Assembly: GCA_964574705.1 (NCBI GenBank)
Contig: CAZNOO010000003.1
Span: 60,658-124,657, forward strand
Direction: 5' to 3'
Origin: JAHIVB01 sp964574705
Lineage (GTDB): Bacteria > Bacillota_I > Bacilli_A > Izemoplasmatales > Hujiaoplasmataceae
Length of the DNA: 64,000 bases
Of this stretch, positions 44,334 through 52,969 are shown one piece after another (position 1 is the first letter of the stretch; each line of letters starts with the position of its first letter). The notes under the pieces were generated by a model. The model was not told the DNA's origin and ran no database searches. It was given only the letters and a program-made list of their open reading frames with translations. The translations under genes and the position numbers were made by a program.

Positions 44334-44921
44334 ATGACCGTACAACTATGGATAGCCTTTATAACTTACATTGTAGCAACTGCTTATACACCTGGTCCCA
44401 ATAATATCATTGCATTAAATACGACCACGAAATACGGGTTTCGAAAATCGAATAGTCTTCGATTTGGAATCGGGGTTGGGTTAGCTGTCATTATGGTTCT
44501 AACAAATGCTTTGGCCTTCACTATTGGTTCGTACATTCCAGAAATTATCAATTACCTAAAATATTTAGGAGCGGCATATATTTTATATCTTGCTTACAAA
44601 CTCCTTCTCTCGAAACCCTTCACTTCAGATGAAACTAAAATTCCAAAGTTTTGGACAGGATTTTTCCTTCAATTCATGAATGTCAAAGTGATTTTATACG
44701 GTATTACTGCTGTGTCGAGTTTTTTTCTTCCAAGTTATTCCAGCATTCAAGACTTGCTTTGGTTTTGCGCCATCTTAATTGTTAATTCATGGATTGCCAT
44801 TTGGATTTGGGGTGTCTTGGGATATTCATTTAGAAACTTTATTAACAAATATTATAAAGTCTTTAATATCATCATGGGACTTGTTTTGGTAGAAAGTGCG
44901 ATAAGTATCATCTTCTTATAG
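44334..44921 (+). CDS. LysE/RhtB family amino-acid exporter
   Basis: The 195-residue membrane protein has about six helices. The family signature near the N-terminus is TPGPNNIIALNTTTKYGFRKSN, followed by GIGVGLAVIMVL and LKYLGAAYILYLAYKLL. Members export amino acids or their derivatives, and some relieve intracellular amino-acid overload, which would fit a peptide-importing cell. ATG 44334 has AAAGGG 9 bases upstream; a TTG six codons earlier is open but lies in the ribosome-site area. It is monocistronic. Confidence 0.9.
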   Translation: MTVQLWIAFITYIVATAYTPGPNNIIALNTTTKYGFRKSNSLRFGIGVGLAVIMVLTNALAFTIGSYIPEIINYLKYLGAAYILYLAYKLLLSKPFTSDETKIPKFWTGFFLQFMNVKVILYGITAVSSFFLPSYSSIQDLLWFCAILIVNSWIAIWIWGVLGYSFRNFINKYYKVFNIIMGLVLVESAISIIFL

Positions 44922-44950
44922 AAAAAGCCATTTCGAATGGCTTTTATTTT
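44922..44950. terminator. Bidirectional terminator after the LysE-type gene
   Basis: AAAAGCCATT/AATGGCTTTT (44923-44932 with 44936-44945), flanked by A and T runs. Confidence 0.8.
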
Positions 44951-45894
44951 TGAATGAGATCTAAGTAGAAATTGGGTTTGTATATCTTCATCACATACAA
45001 TACCCTAAGCGTGTTCCATCGACTTGGAACTCCGTTCTTTTCCATAATGAAATGAACCTTGTTTGGCCTTGCAGTTTCCATTTTCCATAAGTCATCAATT
45101 GTTCTTTTGTTTTGAAGATAATCAATGCCTTCTTCCATTCTTGGATCGTAAGGAAACTGAATCGTAGCAAGATAAAACAGAGCTCGAAGAACATCGTATT
45201 GCCACCTTGTTGGGAAACTCATCTTTAACATTTTAGAGTCAATGATTTCATGGGTTCGAACGGACCTAAACAAATTCTTTTTCAATAGAAATTCAATTGC
45301 TTTTGGCGTGGCAATCTTGATTTCATTCATTCGATAAGAATATCCACATTGAAGGTAGTCTCTAAAGGCTTCGAGAACACAAATGGTCGTGTGCAGTGAA
45401 GAGTGAATTGCCCCTCTTTGCCAAGCACAGTTCCATCCACCGTCTTCAAACTGATGAGCCAATATATAATCTATCATCTCATTGAGTTTATTTGACTCTA
45501 GTAATCCCTTGCATGAGAGTTGTAAAATCATTGCGGATACGCACATGTCTTGATATCTATTCCGTCTGACTTCTCCTTTGTTTTGCCACATTACATCGAG
45601 CAACAATTCAATACTATCTTGAATTAACGGAAGGGACATATCGCATCCTATATTTAGAAGTTCAAGCAAAGAGTAATGAGTAGAAACCCATTTTGGAGAA
45701 TAGATTCCATTTCCCCACATCCGCGATGCAGAATCTCGAAACGACAAAAGTCTTTTTCCAAAGCCCTCTACAGCAATTCTGCTTTTCAATTCGGAAAGTT
45801 CGGGACGGGATAATTCAGTCAAATACAAACCAACTTGATATTGGATTGAAACGTCACCTTGATTCAAAAAAGTAAGTATCTTAGAGTTTGTCAT
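44944..45894 (-). CDS. Alpha/alpha-toroid (prenyltransferase/squalene-cyclase-like) protein
   Basis: The protein is 316 residues from the ATG at 45894, which has GGGGGAG 8 bases upstream; an ATG two codons earlier is possible. It is helical with repeats of the terpenoid-cyclase/prenyltransferase toroid: ILAHQFEDGGWNCAWQ near residue 165 contains a QxxxGxW-like motif, and PTRWQYDVLRALFYLA lies further on. The DxDD or zinc-binding residues of real cyclases and prenyltransferases were not found, so catalysis is doubtful. It is the last gene of a leftward cluster (PNPOx-DUF1801-esterase-nucleotidyltransferase-toroid). I cannot assign a function. Confidence 0.65.
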   Translation of the reverse strand: MTNSKILTFLNQGDVSIQYQVGLYLTELSRPELSELKSRIAVEGFGKRLLSFRDSASRMWGNGIYSPKWVSTHYSLLELLNIGCDMSLPLIQDSIELLLDVMWQNKGEVRRNRYQDMCVSAMILQLSCKGLLESNKLNEMIDYILAHQFEDGGWNCAWQRGAIHSSLHTTICVLEAFRDYLQCGYSYRMNEIKIATPKAIEFLLKKNLFRSVRTHEIIDSKMLKMSFPTRWQYDVLRALFYLATIQFPYDPRMEEGIDYLQNKRTIDDLWKMETARPNKVHFIMEKNGVPSRWNTLRVLYVMKIYKPNFYLDLIQK

Positions 45895-45957
45895 ATTCAT
45901 ATCTCCCCCGATGGTTATAGATGTTTGAAATATGTCTATATTTGGCGTCTTCCCGAC

Positions 45958-46365
45958 TCATTCAATATCCAATGCTTTTACAATTTTCGGAAAGATTCCT
46001 TCGCGGTCATATAGGACGGAATATCCGTCCACCAATACTGCTCTAGTCCCTTTGTCAAGTGGAACGTTGAACCAAGAATGATTCACAAAACCAAATTCAA
46101 CTTCCAGTCCATTGGAATAGAATACTCTAATTGAGGTACATTCTCCGTAGTATTCTATCTTCTTCTTCATTACTTTCCCGAACTCAGCGTAAAACGATGT
46201 GTTATCTAGTAACTCTTTTTTCTGATTGGTTACAATCATTAAGTCAATATCGGATGTCGGTTTATAGTCTCCCCGCGCAAACGAGCCGACTAATAAAACA
46301 AGTGATACATTATCGTTGTGCATCACTTTGTTAGTCAGATTTTGAATGAATTCAATCGGGTTCAT
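45958..46365 (-). CDS. MNT-type nucleotidyltransferase domain protein
   Basis: The 135-residue soluble protein has the minimal nucleotidyltransferase core VLLVGSFARGDYKPTSDIDLMIVT (GSx10-DxD type). The two metal-binding Asp residues lie in SDIDL, and a third acidic residue is likely in EVEFG. Such proteins can be antitoxins (MNT of HEPN/MNT pairs), aminoglycoside adenylyltransferases or regulators. No HEPN partner gene is seen beside it, so this role stays open. AGAGAGG precedes the ATG. It sits 11 bases after the esterase gene stop. Confidence 0.82.
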   Translation of the reverse strand: MNPIEFIQNLTNKVMHNDNVSLVLLVGSFARGDYKPTSDIDLMIVTNQKKELLDNTSFYAEFGKVMKKKIEYYGECTSIRVFYSNGLEVEFGFVNHSWFNVPLDKGTRAVLVDGYSVLYDREGIFPKIVKALDIE

Positions 46366-46376
46366 ATTCGACCTCT

Positions 46377-47312
46377 CTATTCAGACAGTTTTTCTTTTAA
46401 GTAGATAAATCTTTCCTTCATCACTTTCTTTACAATTTCTGTTTTGGAAAACAAGTCCGCACCATGGAAGGAGCCCTTGATTACTTTAAGTGTAACGTCA
46501 ACACCACTTTTTCCCATATTCTTTGCATACTCAATCGCTTCATCTCTTAGACAATCAAACTCGTGCGCTTCAACATAGGCTGGAGGTAGACCCTCATCAT
46601 CCAATTCGAGAAGTCGTGTATACTTGTCCAAAGTTACTGGGTTTTTAAAGTAGATTTCGCACATTTGACGATTCAGTCTGGAGTTCCATCCAGGAGTGTC
46701 GTCAAATTGTTCCATCGACTTCGTTTTTGAAGTCGAATCAATGACAGGATAAATCATCATTTGAGCCTTTATTTTAGGTCCGTTTCGATCTTTTGATAAT
46801 TGAGAGAGTGCAGCTGCGATAAATCCTCCAGCACTGTCACCGACCACCGCAATTCTTTTCGGGTCAATTTTAAGCATTTTGGAAGATTCGCTGACCCACT
46901 TCAATGACAGATAAGCATCTTCTATAGCATAGGGGTATGGGTATTTAAATGCCAAATGATAATCGACGAAAAAGACAGTTGCGCAAACTTCTCTGGCGTA
47001 CATCCGTGCAAAGTTTCGACTATGCCCAAATCCGTTCAACATAAATGCTCCACCATGAAAAAAAAGAATAGCTGGAGTGATTTTGCCAGAATCTTTGGGA
47101 GCGTATGAGATAATGTCCAAAGGTGTGTTCTGATAACCTTTGATTTCATATCTTTTTCGTGTTATATCTGTGTCTTTATGAAATTTAATGAAAGTTGATT
47201 TTCCTAAAAAGTTTGCCAGTCGAACCACTCTAGGAGTTAATTTGACTTTCCCGAGACGAGTCAATTTCACATATTTTTGAAGTTCGGGATCGTAATCGTG
47301 TATCGATTGCAT
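46377..47312 (-). CDS. Alpha/beta hydrolase, HSL-type esterase
   Basis: The 311-residue enzyme carries the oxyanion-hole motif ILFFHGGAFML, the nucleophile elbow VVGDSAGGFIAA near residue 155, an Asp in the EFDCLRDE region and a His in IKGSFHGADLF. It belongs to the hormone-sensitive-lipase family and would cleave short-chain esters in the cytosol. Substrate is unknown. GGAG lies 7 bases before the ATG. It is probably transcribed with the flanking leftward genes. Confidence 0.88.
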   Translation of the reverse strand: MQSIHDYDPELQKYVKLTRLGKVKLTPRVVRLANFLGKSTFIKFHKDTDITRKRYEIKGYQNTPLDIISYAPKDSGKITPAILFFHGGAFMLNGFGHSRNFARMYAREVCATVFFVDYHLAFKYPYPYAIEDAYLSLKWVSESSKMLKIDPKRIAVVGDSAGGFIAAALSQLSKDRNGPKIKAQMMIYPVIDSTSKTKSMEQFDDTPGWNSRLNRQMCEIYFKNPVTLDKYTRLLELDDEGLPPAYVEAHEFDCLRDEAIEYAKNMGKSGVDVTLKVIKGSFHGADLFSKTEIVKKVMKERFIYLKEKLSE

Positions 47313-47366
47313 AAGTTTCTCCTTTGAAGCTTACTTTTTTTGGTATCTATCAACACAAGCAGACAT

Positions 47367-47711
47367 CTATGACTTTAAAAGAATTCCATTCTTCCTAGCT
47401 ATGACAATCTCTCTGATAAAATCAATAGGAAGTTCCTCATCATGCTGAAACTGGATTGCACCTTTTGAATGTTTGAATTGACGAAGTCTATCTTTAAAAA
47501 GAACAATCGGTCCAGTTGTGGGATAAAGCCCAATATGGTTCTTAAACAATGCAAAATGGATGATGTTTTCTCCTTGCCAAAACGTAGGCATCTGATAAGA
47601 AATCTTTTCTTTTGCAAAAGGCAGTTCTTCTTTTAAAATTTGATAGACGCTATGAAGTCGATCTCGAAATTCAATCGGACAACTTTCAATATATTCTTCA
47701 ATTACGGTCAT
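47367..47711 (-). CDS. DUF1801/YdhG-like protein
   Basis: The 114-residue protein has the DUF1801 pattern: a helical N-terminus, EKISYQMPTFWQGENIIHFALFKNHIGLYPTTG, and a C-terminal Arg/Lys-rich helix. The family has no established function. Start ATG 47711 follows AGGGG by 7 bases; the frame is open 21 codons upstream into the PNPOx gene, but without a site. It lies 13 bases after the PNPOx stop. Confidence 0.8.
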   Translation of the reverse strand: MTVIEEYIESCPIEFRDRLHSVYQILKEELPFAKEKISYQMPTFWQGENIIHFALFKNHIGLYPTTGPIVLFKDRLRQFKHSKGAIQFQHDEELPIDFIREIVIARKNGILLKS

Positions 47712-47724
47712 AGTAATACCCCTA

Positions 47725-48189
47725 TTAGATTTTGTGTGTGTTTTTCCCGCTGATGTGATCAATTTCAATTTCAATTAACTGAGTCTCTTTAAAATCAGCT
47801 TCAATAACCTGTTGTCCTTTTTCTTGAAAATCCGGAGAAAACTTGTCAATGAATGCCTGCAAAATATCTCTAGAAGCATTGATTAGTCTCGCTCTTCCAA
47901 AACAGATAATGCTTGTATAATGTGTCGTAAAGTTTTGAGGTATGAGTTGAACCTTTTCAGCGGTTGCAAAAGAGACGTGTTCGTTATTTCTAATACAATC
48001 TAATTTGTGTCCTTCTTGTGCGCAATGAATGTATATTTTACTATTTATAACTACATAATTAACAAAAACGGTATAAGGATATCCATTTTCAGAAATCATT
48101 CCCAACACGCCGTGATTGGAGCGATTCAATAGTTTTATAGACTCTTCTGAAGTCATTGCATACTTATTTCTCTTTAATTCCGGAAACAT
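47725..48189 (-). CDS. Pyridoxamine 5'-phosphate oxidase-like flavin-binding protein
   Basis: The 154-residue protein has the split-barrel fold of the PNPOx-like/NimA group: LNRSNHGVLGMISENGYPYTVFVNYVV, KIYIHCAQEGHKLDCIRNNEHVSF and YTSIICFGRARLI. Such proteins bind FMN or F420/heme-like cofactors and reduce small compounds. It is likely the first gene of the leftward group. AGAGGG precedes the ATG, and a promoter with an internal cre-like site lies about 40 bases upstream. Confidence 0.83.
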   Translation of the reverse strand: MFPELKRNKYAMTSEESIKLLNRSNHGVLGMISENGYPYTVFVNYVVINSKIYIHCAQEGHKLDCIRNNEHVSFATAEKVQLIPQNFTTHYTSIICFGRARLINASRDILQAFIDKFSPDFQEKGQQVIEADFKETQLIEIEIDHISGKNTHKI

Positions 48190-48225
48190 GGTTTTCCCTC
48201 TTTCGTTAGTGGTTATTTCTATTTG

Positions 48226-48254
48226 ATTATACTATGAAAACGCTCTGAGGTAAA
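48226..48254 (-). promoter_or_regulatory. Promoter with overlapping cre-like site of the PNPOx gene
   Basis: On the minus strand TTTACC (48249-48254) and TATAAT (48226-48231) are 17 bases apart. On the plus strand the spacer is TGAAAACGCTCTGA (48235-48248), 13 of 14 matches to the cre consensus. The same layout (cre in the spacer) is found at the arc-orn operon. Confidence 0.55.
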
Positions 48255-48264
48255 GGAAACATAG

Positions 48265-48304
48265 AAAGAAAATGGCCATGTATAAAATATCAAATGGCCA
48301 TTTT
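48265..48304 (-). terminator. Hairpin downstream of the serine protease
   Basis: A perfect 11-bp inverted repeat AAAATGGCCAT/ATGGCCATTTT (48269-48279 with 48294-48304), 14-base loop, followed on the minus strand by CTTTCTTT-like sequence. It lies about 100 bases after the protease stop and is its likely terminator, though the U-run is interrupted. Confidence 0.55.
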
Positions 48305-48407
48305 GAAAGATAGGTTCAATTTCATTGGTTTGTCTTGCTCGAGACATCTGAAAGAAATTATTTTCTTCGTATGAAGTACCCCTTATTTAAAACGATAGAT
48401 TAGGACT

Positions 48408-49400
48408 TCAATTCCGAGCCAAAATACTGTATAGATATTCGAGTTGAATTACATTATACAGGCTTTCAGTCATTCTAGTGCCAGAACTATTTCTTTCTAA
48501 AATGGTTGTTCCTCGTGTATGAATTCCCCAAACATAACCGTTTGAGTCATAGATTGGGGAACCACTCTCGCCTTTTGCGGTATCCATGCTGTATTTAATT
48601 CTAGTCGTCAAAGAAGCTGTAACTTCGCCTTTTGCGCTCCAAACTTCGCCATATGGCTTTTCAGATGGGTATCCTGAAATCGCTACTTCTTTCCCATTAA
48701 GACTTCCTGGACTCCACCCTTTTCCAAACCAACCAGTTTCAAGTCCTATTCGGCTGTCTAACTTCACAACCGCCCAGTCCTCGTCTGCAGATTCTTTAAA
48801 ATAGAAATCTTGTGACAAATAAACATTCAAGGCGTATGCGGGAGGAAATGTATCTTGTCTGCCATTCTGAGCGGGAAGATATACAAGCCCCACAATCCAT
48901 CCTCCATTTTTGGAGTTAAACACACAATGACCGGCAGTGACCATGATATCCGGTCCTTCCATGAAACCACTACAATATTCATATCCGTCTACAATACCAT
49001 CTAGGTCTGTATCCCATGAAGAAATAATATGTCCAATGAAAGAGTAAGGTGGGTTCGTTGAGTCAGTGATATGAACTTGTTCATATAATGGTTGAAAAGG
49101 ATCTATAAAATTCCAATCCTGATTTAAGTCAACTCCAGGAAAATAAAGTGGAGAAACAAGTTCGGCATGCAGTTCCTGCTCCGCTTGTGTAAAAGCATTC
49201 GTATAATAGTTATAATACACTTTATTTCCAATTTCTTTGGTTTGAATATCCTTTGATATAATTGAGAACGACTTGAGTTGATCTAAGGATTGACTTTGAA
49301 TATCTCCTTGAATGGAAGGGAAAAACACACATACAAAAATCAACGAAATAAGGATGAATCTTCGTATTTTTTGATTATGGATATATTTTTCTGTTATCAC
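48408..49400 (-). CDS. Secreted V8-like (S1B) serine protease
   Basis: The protein is about 330 residues, starts at GTG 49400 behind AAGGTGA, and has a signal peptide (RRFILISLIFVCVFFPSIQG). The chymotrypsin-fold triad is visible: His in MVTAGHCVF, Asp in DEDWAVVKLD and Ser in KGESGSPIYD. The GESGSP form is typical of glutamyl endopeptidases of the V8/Blase type. It would be released or wall-free at the surface to digest proteins for the Opp importer. A pro-region of about 90 residues precedes the catalytic domain. It is monocistronic. Confidence 0.88.
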   Translation of the reverse strand: MITEKYIHNQKIRRFILISLIFVCVFFPSIQGDIQSQSLDQLKSFSIISKDIQTKEIGNKVYYNYYTNAFTQAEQELHAELVSPLYFPGVDLNQDWNFIDPFQPLYEQVHITDSTNPPYSFIGHIISSWDTDLDGIVDGYEYCSGFMEGPDIMVTAGHCVFNSKNGGWIVGLVYLPAQNGRQDTFPPAYALNVYLSQDFYFKESADEDWAVVKLDSRIGLETGWFGKGWSPGSLNGKEVAISGYPSEKPYGEVWSAKGEVTASLTTRIKYSMDTAKGESGSPIYDSNGYVWGIHTRGTTILERNSSGTRMTESLYNVIQLEYLYSILARN

Positions 49401-49500
49401 GATTTTCACCTTCAATTCTATCGTTTGATAAACTCATTATATCACTATACAACAAGAGTTCCATTGGTTCGACAAAAATTGAAAAGAGATTTTTCGCAAA

Positions 49501-49532
49501 ATAAAAGAAAAGAACCCACCAATAGCGGATTC
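49501..49532 (-). terminator. Terminator after the TPM gene
   Basis: GAAUCCGC/GUGGGUUC with two G-U pairs (49525-49532 with 49512-49519) and a U-rich tail (complement of 49501-49511). Confidence 0.65.
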
Positions 49533-49570
49533 TCTTTGAGTTATATAAAGTACTTCAAGGTATTGTTAAA

Positions 49571-50368
49571 TCATCTTCTTCTTCTAAAGATTCCCATGCC
49601 ACCACTGGACCCACCGCCTCCTCGATTTCCAAGGACAGCACTACTTCCTCCATATAATACCAACAATGCAAAGGGTAATATGGTGAATAGTTTATCCCAA
49701 AAAGTAGAATAAGGCGAAAGCAAATATAAGAAAACGCTCATCGAAGACGTCGTTGAGTCCGCGACAGGTACATAATCCATCAAATATTCGAAAAAGACAT
49801 CCATGTCGTAGTCAAAAGAGTCATATTCGTATACGTTGACATACAGCTCTGTCAAAAGTTCATATAACATTTTGGTTACAGACATATCGAACAGCCAATT
49901 CCATTCTTCGTTGTAAATAGTGTCATCGACAATGATTCCAAGTTTGGATGGGGTTAGATACTGTTCCATCCTGTACCCTGTTTCAACCTGAGTTTCCACT
50001 AATTCAAGCGAATCTGTTTCGTCAAGCATAAAGAAAAACAAGACAAGAACACCCATGTCATCGTCGCCTATTTTCCAAGCTCTATAAATATCGGTCTTAT
50101 CATAATTTGCAATATCGCTTAAAGTCTCTACTTCAAAAGTAGCGATAACGATTTGTGATCCTCCATCGATTTCATCTTGAGACAGTTCATAAAGCCTTTC
50201 TCCTTCTTCTCGAATCGTTTCACGAGTTGCCTGCATTAAAACCCCTGCAAAGTCATTGATATAGAAGGCTTCAGTGGGGCGAGGATAGTCTGATTTATTC
50301 GAAAAGTAAGAAATAACGAAAAAGATGGCAATCAGGATTAGAAAAGGAATTCTGGCTGCCTTGAACAT
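49571..50368 (-). CDS. TPM-domain membrane protein
   Basis: The 265-residue protein has an N-terminal helix (8-22) and a TPM domain outside (FYINDFAGVLMQATRETIREE, IVIATFEVETL, MGVLVLFFF, TGYRMEQYLTPSKLG). A second helix near 220 follows, then a glycine-rich, Arg-ended tail (GNRGGGGSSGGMG). TPM proteins may be phosphatases or assembly factors, and they often sit beside LemA as here. It starts 1 base after the lemA stop. The cytosolic tail RRRR may aid membrane topology. Confidence 0.83.
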   Translation of the reverse strand: MFKAARIPFLILIAIFFVISYFSNKSDYPRPTEAFYINDFAGVLMQATRETIREEGERLYELSQDEIDGGSQIVIATFEVETLSDIANYDKTDIYRAWKIGDDDMGVLVLFFFMLDETDSLELVETQVETGYRMEQYLTPSKLGIIVDDTIYNEEWNWLFDMSVTKMLYELLTELYVNVYEYDSFDYDMDVFFEYLMDYVPVADSTTSSMSVFLYLLSPYSTFWDKLFTILPFALLVLYGGSSAVLGNRGGGGSSGGMGIFRRRR

Positions 50369-50369
50369 A

Positions 50370-50957
50370 TTATTCTGTAAATACTACTTCTGGAACTTCA
50401 TCGGCTCCATCATTCATTTTCCAATAGGGCAGGTCTTTTTCAAAACCAAAAATACCCGCATAAAGAACTCTTGGAAATTTCCTTACCGAAGCATTATAAT
50501 CTTGTACAGCATTATTATAGTCTCTTCTCGCAATTGCCAAAGCAGATTCCATCGAAGAAATCTCATCAATCAATTGATAATACCCTACCGAAGCGGTAAT
50601 CAAAGGATTATCCTCCACAACCGCAAGAAGATTTGTTAAAGCAATGGCTTCCTGTGCGTCTGCTTCTATTATAGCTGCCATGTCAGTGCCTGTAATCGCA
50701 TTTGCGTATGCTTCTCTTGCACTTGTGATTGCATCATAAATGGCTTCAGCATGTTCTTGAAGCCCTTGAACTGCACTGACGATTTGTCCAATTTTATCAT
50801 GTCTTTCTTGTAATCGGACTTCGATTTGTGCATATTTGGAATTGATATCTTCGTCTAGATCTACAAGATTGTTATAACCTACAATCAACCCAATTCCGAA
50901 ACTAACTACGATGACGACAAGTGCAGTCAAAATTGACAGTAATAGTGTCTTATTCAT
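50370..50957 (-). CDS. lemA: LemA family protein
   Basis: The 195-residue protein has an N-terminal helix (8-26), a coiled alpha-helical domain with GYNNLVDLDEDINSKYAQIEVRLQERHDKI, and the conserved C-terminal RKFPRVLYAGIFGFEKDLPYW. LemA proteins are of unclear function, and are commonly encoded with TPM-domain proteins, as here, suggesting one envelope complex. AAAGG precedes the ATG by about 12 bases. Confidence 0.92.
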   Translation of the reverse strand: MNKTLLLSILTALVVIVVSFGIGLIVGYNNLVDLDEDINSKYAQIEVRLQERHDKIGQIVSAVQGLQEHAEAIYDAITSAREAYANAITGTDMAAIIEADAQEAIALTNLLAVVEDNPLITASVGYYQLIDEISSMESALAIARRDYNNAVQDYNASVRKFPRVLYAGIFGFEKDLPYWKMNDGADEVPEVVFTE

Positions 50958-51166
50958 GTCAAAACGATTCCTTTCTTATTGCATACATTTTGTAGTATTA
51001 TAGCATAGAGAAATCAGTTTGTCAGTAGAGTATTGATTATTCTAAATGCGATTTATATATAATAATTTCTCACACAACGTTCTTTCTTTTTCGAAAAAAT
51101 AACAACACAATTAAGTCACAAAATGTAGTGGTGAAATCAGAAAAGATTGATTCATAAACATCTCTA

Positions 51167-51195
51167 TTGACAACAGCATTCACTAGATGTAGAAT
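51167..51195 (+). promoter_or_regulatory. Promoter of the SulP gene
   Basis: Consensus TTGACA (51167-51172), 17 bases, then TAGAAT (51190-51195), about 60 bases before the ATG. The rest of the 302-base spacer 50958-51259 is AT-rich with no further feature seen. Confidence 0.75.
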
Positions 51196-51259
51196 ATCTC
51201 ATTAGAGTCAACAGAACTTATGGTTTCAACGTGTATTTGTTGCGGAAAGAAGATTCATA

Positions 51260-52939
51260 ATGTCAAAATTAAAACCGAAGTTATTTTCGGTTATGAAGCA
51301 CTATACAAAAGAACAATTTATCAAAGATGTTATTTCAGGAATCATTGTAGCCGTCATTGCTTTACCGCTTTCTGTTGCACTCGCTATTGCTTCAGGAGCA
51401 TCTCCTGAAGCGGGGTTATACACCGCAATTATAGGTGGATTCATCGTCTCATTGCTCGGTGGTAGCCGAGTTCAGATTGCGGGCCCTACAGGAGCTTTCA
51501 TGGTTATCGTGTTTGGCGTCATTGCTAAATACGGTCTTGATGGATTATTCATTGCGACGGTCATGGGTGGATTGATTATGATTATCCTTGGCGTGACTCG
51601 GCTTGGAAGCATGATCAAGTTTGTCCCCTATCCTATTATAACAGGATTCACAAGCGGGATCGCGCTTGTCATATTCTCTTCTCAAATCAATGATTTCTTT
51701 GGGATGAACATCTCAAATGTTCCAGCAGAATTCTTTGGAAAGTGGTCTTCATATTTCCAAAATATAGGAAATATCAATTTAGCATCTTTGGGTATCGGTC
51801 TTCTTTCGCTTTTAATCATTATATTTTGGCCCAAAGTAAGCAAAAAAATCCCTGGAGCATTAATTGCAATCATCATCTCCGCACTACTTGTCAGCCTATT
51901 TCATTTAGACGTTGCAACCGTTGGCAGCAAGTTTGGTGAACTGTCTACTTCTTTTCCTAAACCGCACATTCCAGAAATTACACTAGATAGAATTAAAGAG
52001 TTATTGCCATCCGCTTTCGTCATTGCATTCTTAGGGTCGGTTGAGTCCTTACTTTCCGCGGTTGTATCAGATGGAATGATTGGTAGTCGACATCGCTCAG
52101 ACATGGAATTGATTGCACAAGGTACTGCCAATATCGGTTCTGTACTATTTGGTGGAATACCAGTTACGGGCGCGATTGCAAGAACCGTTGCAAATATTAA
52201 AAATGGTGGACGCACTCCAATCGCGGGAATCGTTCATTCAATTACGCTACTGATTATGCTCGTGTCTTTGATGCCTCTTGTTCAACTCGTTCCTCTTTCT
52301 GCACTCGCAGCAATTCTGTTTGTGGTCGCTTATAATATGAGCGGATGGAGAGAATTTGTTCATCTATTCAAGTCTCCAGTAAGTGATATCTTGGTATTGG
52401 TTACCACATTTGTTTTAACCTTCTCAGTGGACTTGGTTGTAGCAATCGAAGTTGGATTGTTCTTGTCGATATTCCTGTTTATGAAAAGAATGTCGGATGT
52501 CTCCACAGTTTCAATTAAGAATCTAGACTTTACCGAAACAGAAGATAATCAAAATTTTGACTTTGAAAAAGAAAACAAGAAGTATCCTAAAGAGGATGAA
52601 ATCATTATGTATCAGATTAATGGTCCCTTCTTCTTTGGTGCTGCACATAAATACATTGAAATCATCAATAACCTCGCTCCAAAAACAAAATACATTATTA
52701 TTGGAATGAAGCATGTTCCTGCAATGGATGCGACAGCGATGCATTCATTCATTTCCTCGCTCCAAATTTGTCAAAAGAAGAATATCGTTGTGCTCGTCAC
52801 AGGGCTGAGAAGACAACCTCTTGAAGCAATGAAAAAGGCCAACATTCTCTCTATGATTGGCGAAGAAAGAATGTTTGAAACCATCGAAGCAGCTCACCAA
52901 TATGCAAAATTACATTTAAGTTCATTGGCGACAGAATAA
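51260..52939 (+). CDS. SulP family anion transporter with STAS domain
   Basis: The 559-residue transporter has a SulP membrane domain of about 12-14 helices, with IVAVIALPLSVALAIASGASPEAGLYTAI and VQIAGPTGAFMVIVFGV near the N-terminus and ALSAA-like core helices. A cytosolic STAS domain follows from about residue 440 (MYQINGPFFFGAAHKYIEII...VPAMDATAMHSF). Members carry sulfate, bicarbonate or other anions, and the ion is unknown here. The ribosome site is weak (GGAAAGAAG). No carbonic-anhydrase gene is adjacent, so the CO2-uptake role known for some members is not supported. Confidence 0.92.
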   Translation: MSKLKPKLFSVMKHYTKEQFIKDVISGIIVAVIALPLSVALAIASGASPEAGLYTAIIGGFIVSLLGGSRVQIAGPTGAFMVIVFGVIAKYGLDGLFIATVMGGLIMIILGVTRLGSMIKFVPYPIITGFTSGIALVIFSSQINDFFGMNISNVPAEFFGKWSSYFQNIGNINLASLGIGLLSLLIIIFWPKVSKKIPGALIAIIISALLVSLFHLDVATVGSKFGELSTSFPKPHIPEITLDRIKELLPSAFVIAFLGSVESLLSAVVSDGMIGSRHRSDMELIAQGTANIGSVLFGGIPVTGAIARTVANIKNGGRTPIAGIVHSITLLIMLVSLMPLVQLVPLSALAAILFVVAYNMSGWREFVHLFKSPVSDILVLVTTFVLTFSVDLVVAIEVGLFLSIFLFMKRMSDVSTVSIKNLDFTETEDNQNFDFEKENKKYPKEDEIIMYQINGPFFFGAAHKYIEIINNLAPKTKYIIIGMKHVPAMDATAMHSFISSLQICQKKNIVVLVTGLRRQPLEAMKKANILSMIGEERMFETIEAAHQYAKLHLSSLATE

Positions 52940-52961
52940 AAAAAGGTGCTTATGCACCCTT
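52938..52961. terminator. Terminator between sulP and the deacetylase gene
   Basis: AAGGTGC/GCACC(C)TT stem (52943-52949 with 52954-52961) with a UAA-type loop. The strong U-run is on the minus strand, so it mainly ends the deacetylase gene. Confidence 0.7.
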
Positions 52962-52969
52962 AAATACGA

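Noticed and set aside
43648..46365. Possible toxin-antitoxin pair from the AAA/zeta-like kinase and the MNT nucleotidyltransferase
   Set aside because: The two are 1.8 kb apart with a LysE gene between them, and neither has the usual small partner; no TA system is supported.
49290..49712. 140-codon rightward frame across the protease/TPM spacer
   Set aside because: It crosses the ends of two supported leftward genes and a terminator, and has no recognisable protein features.
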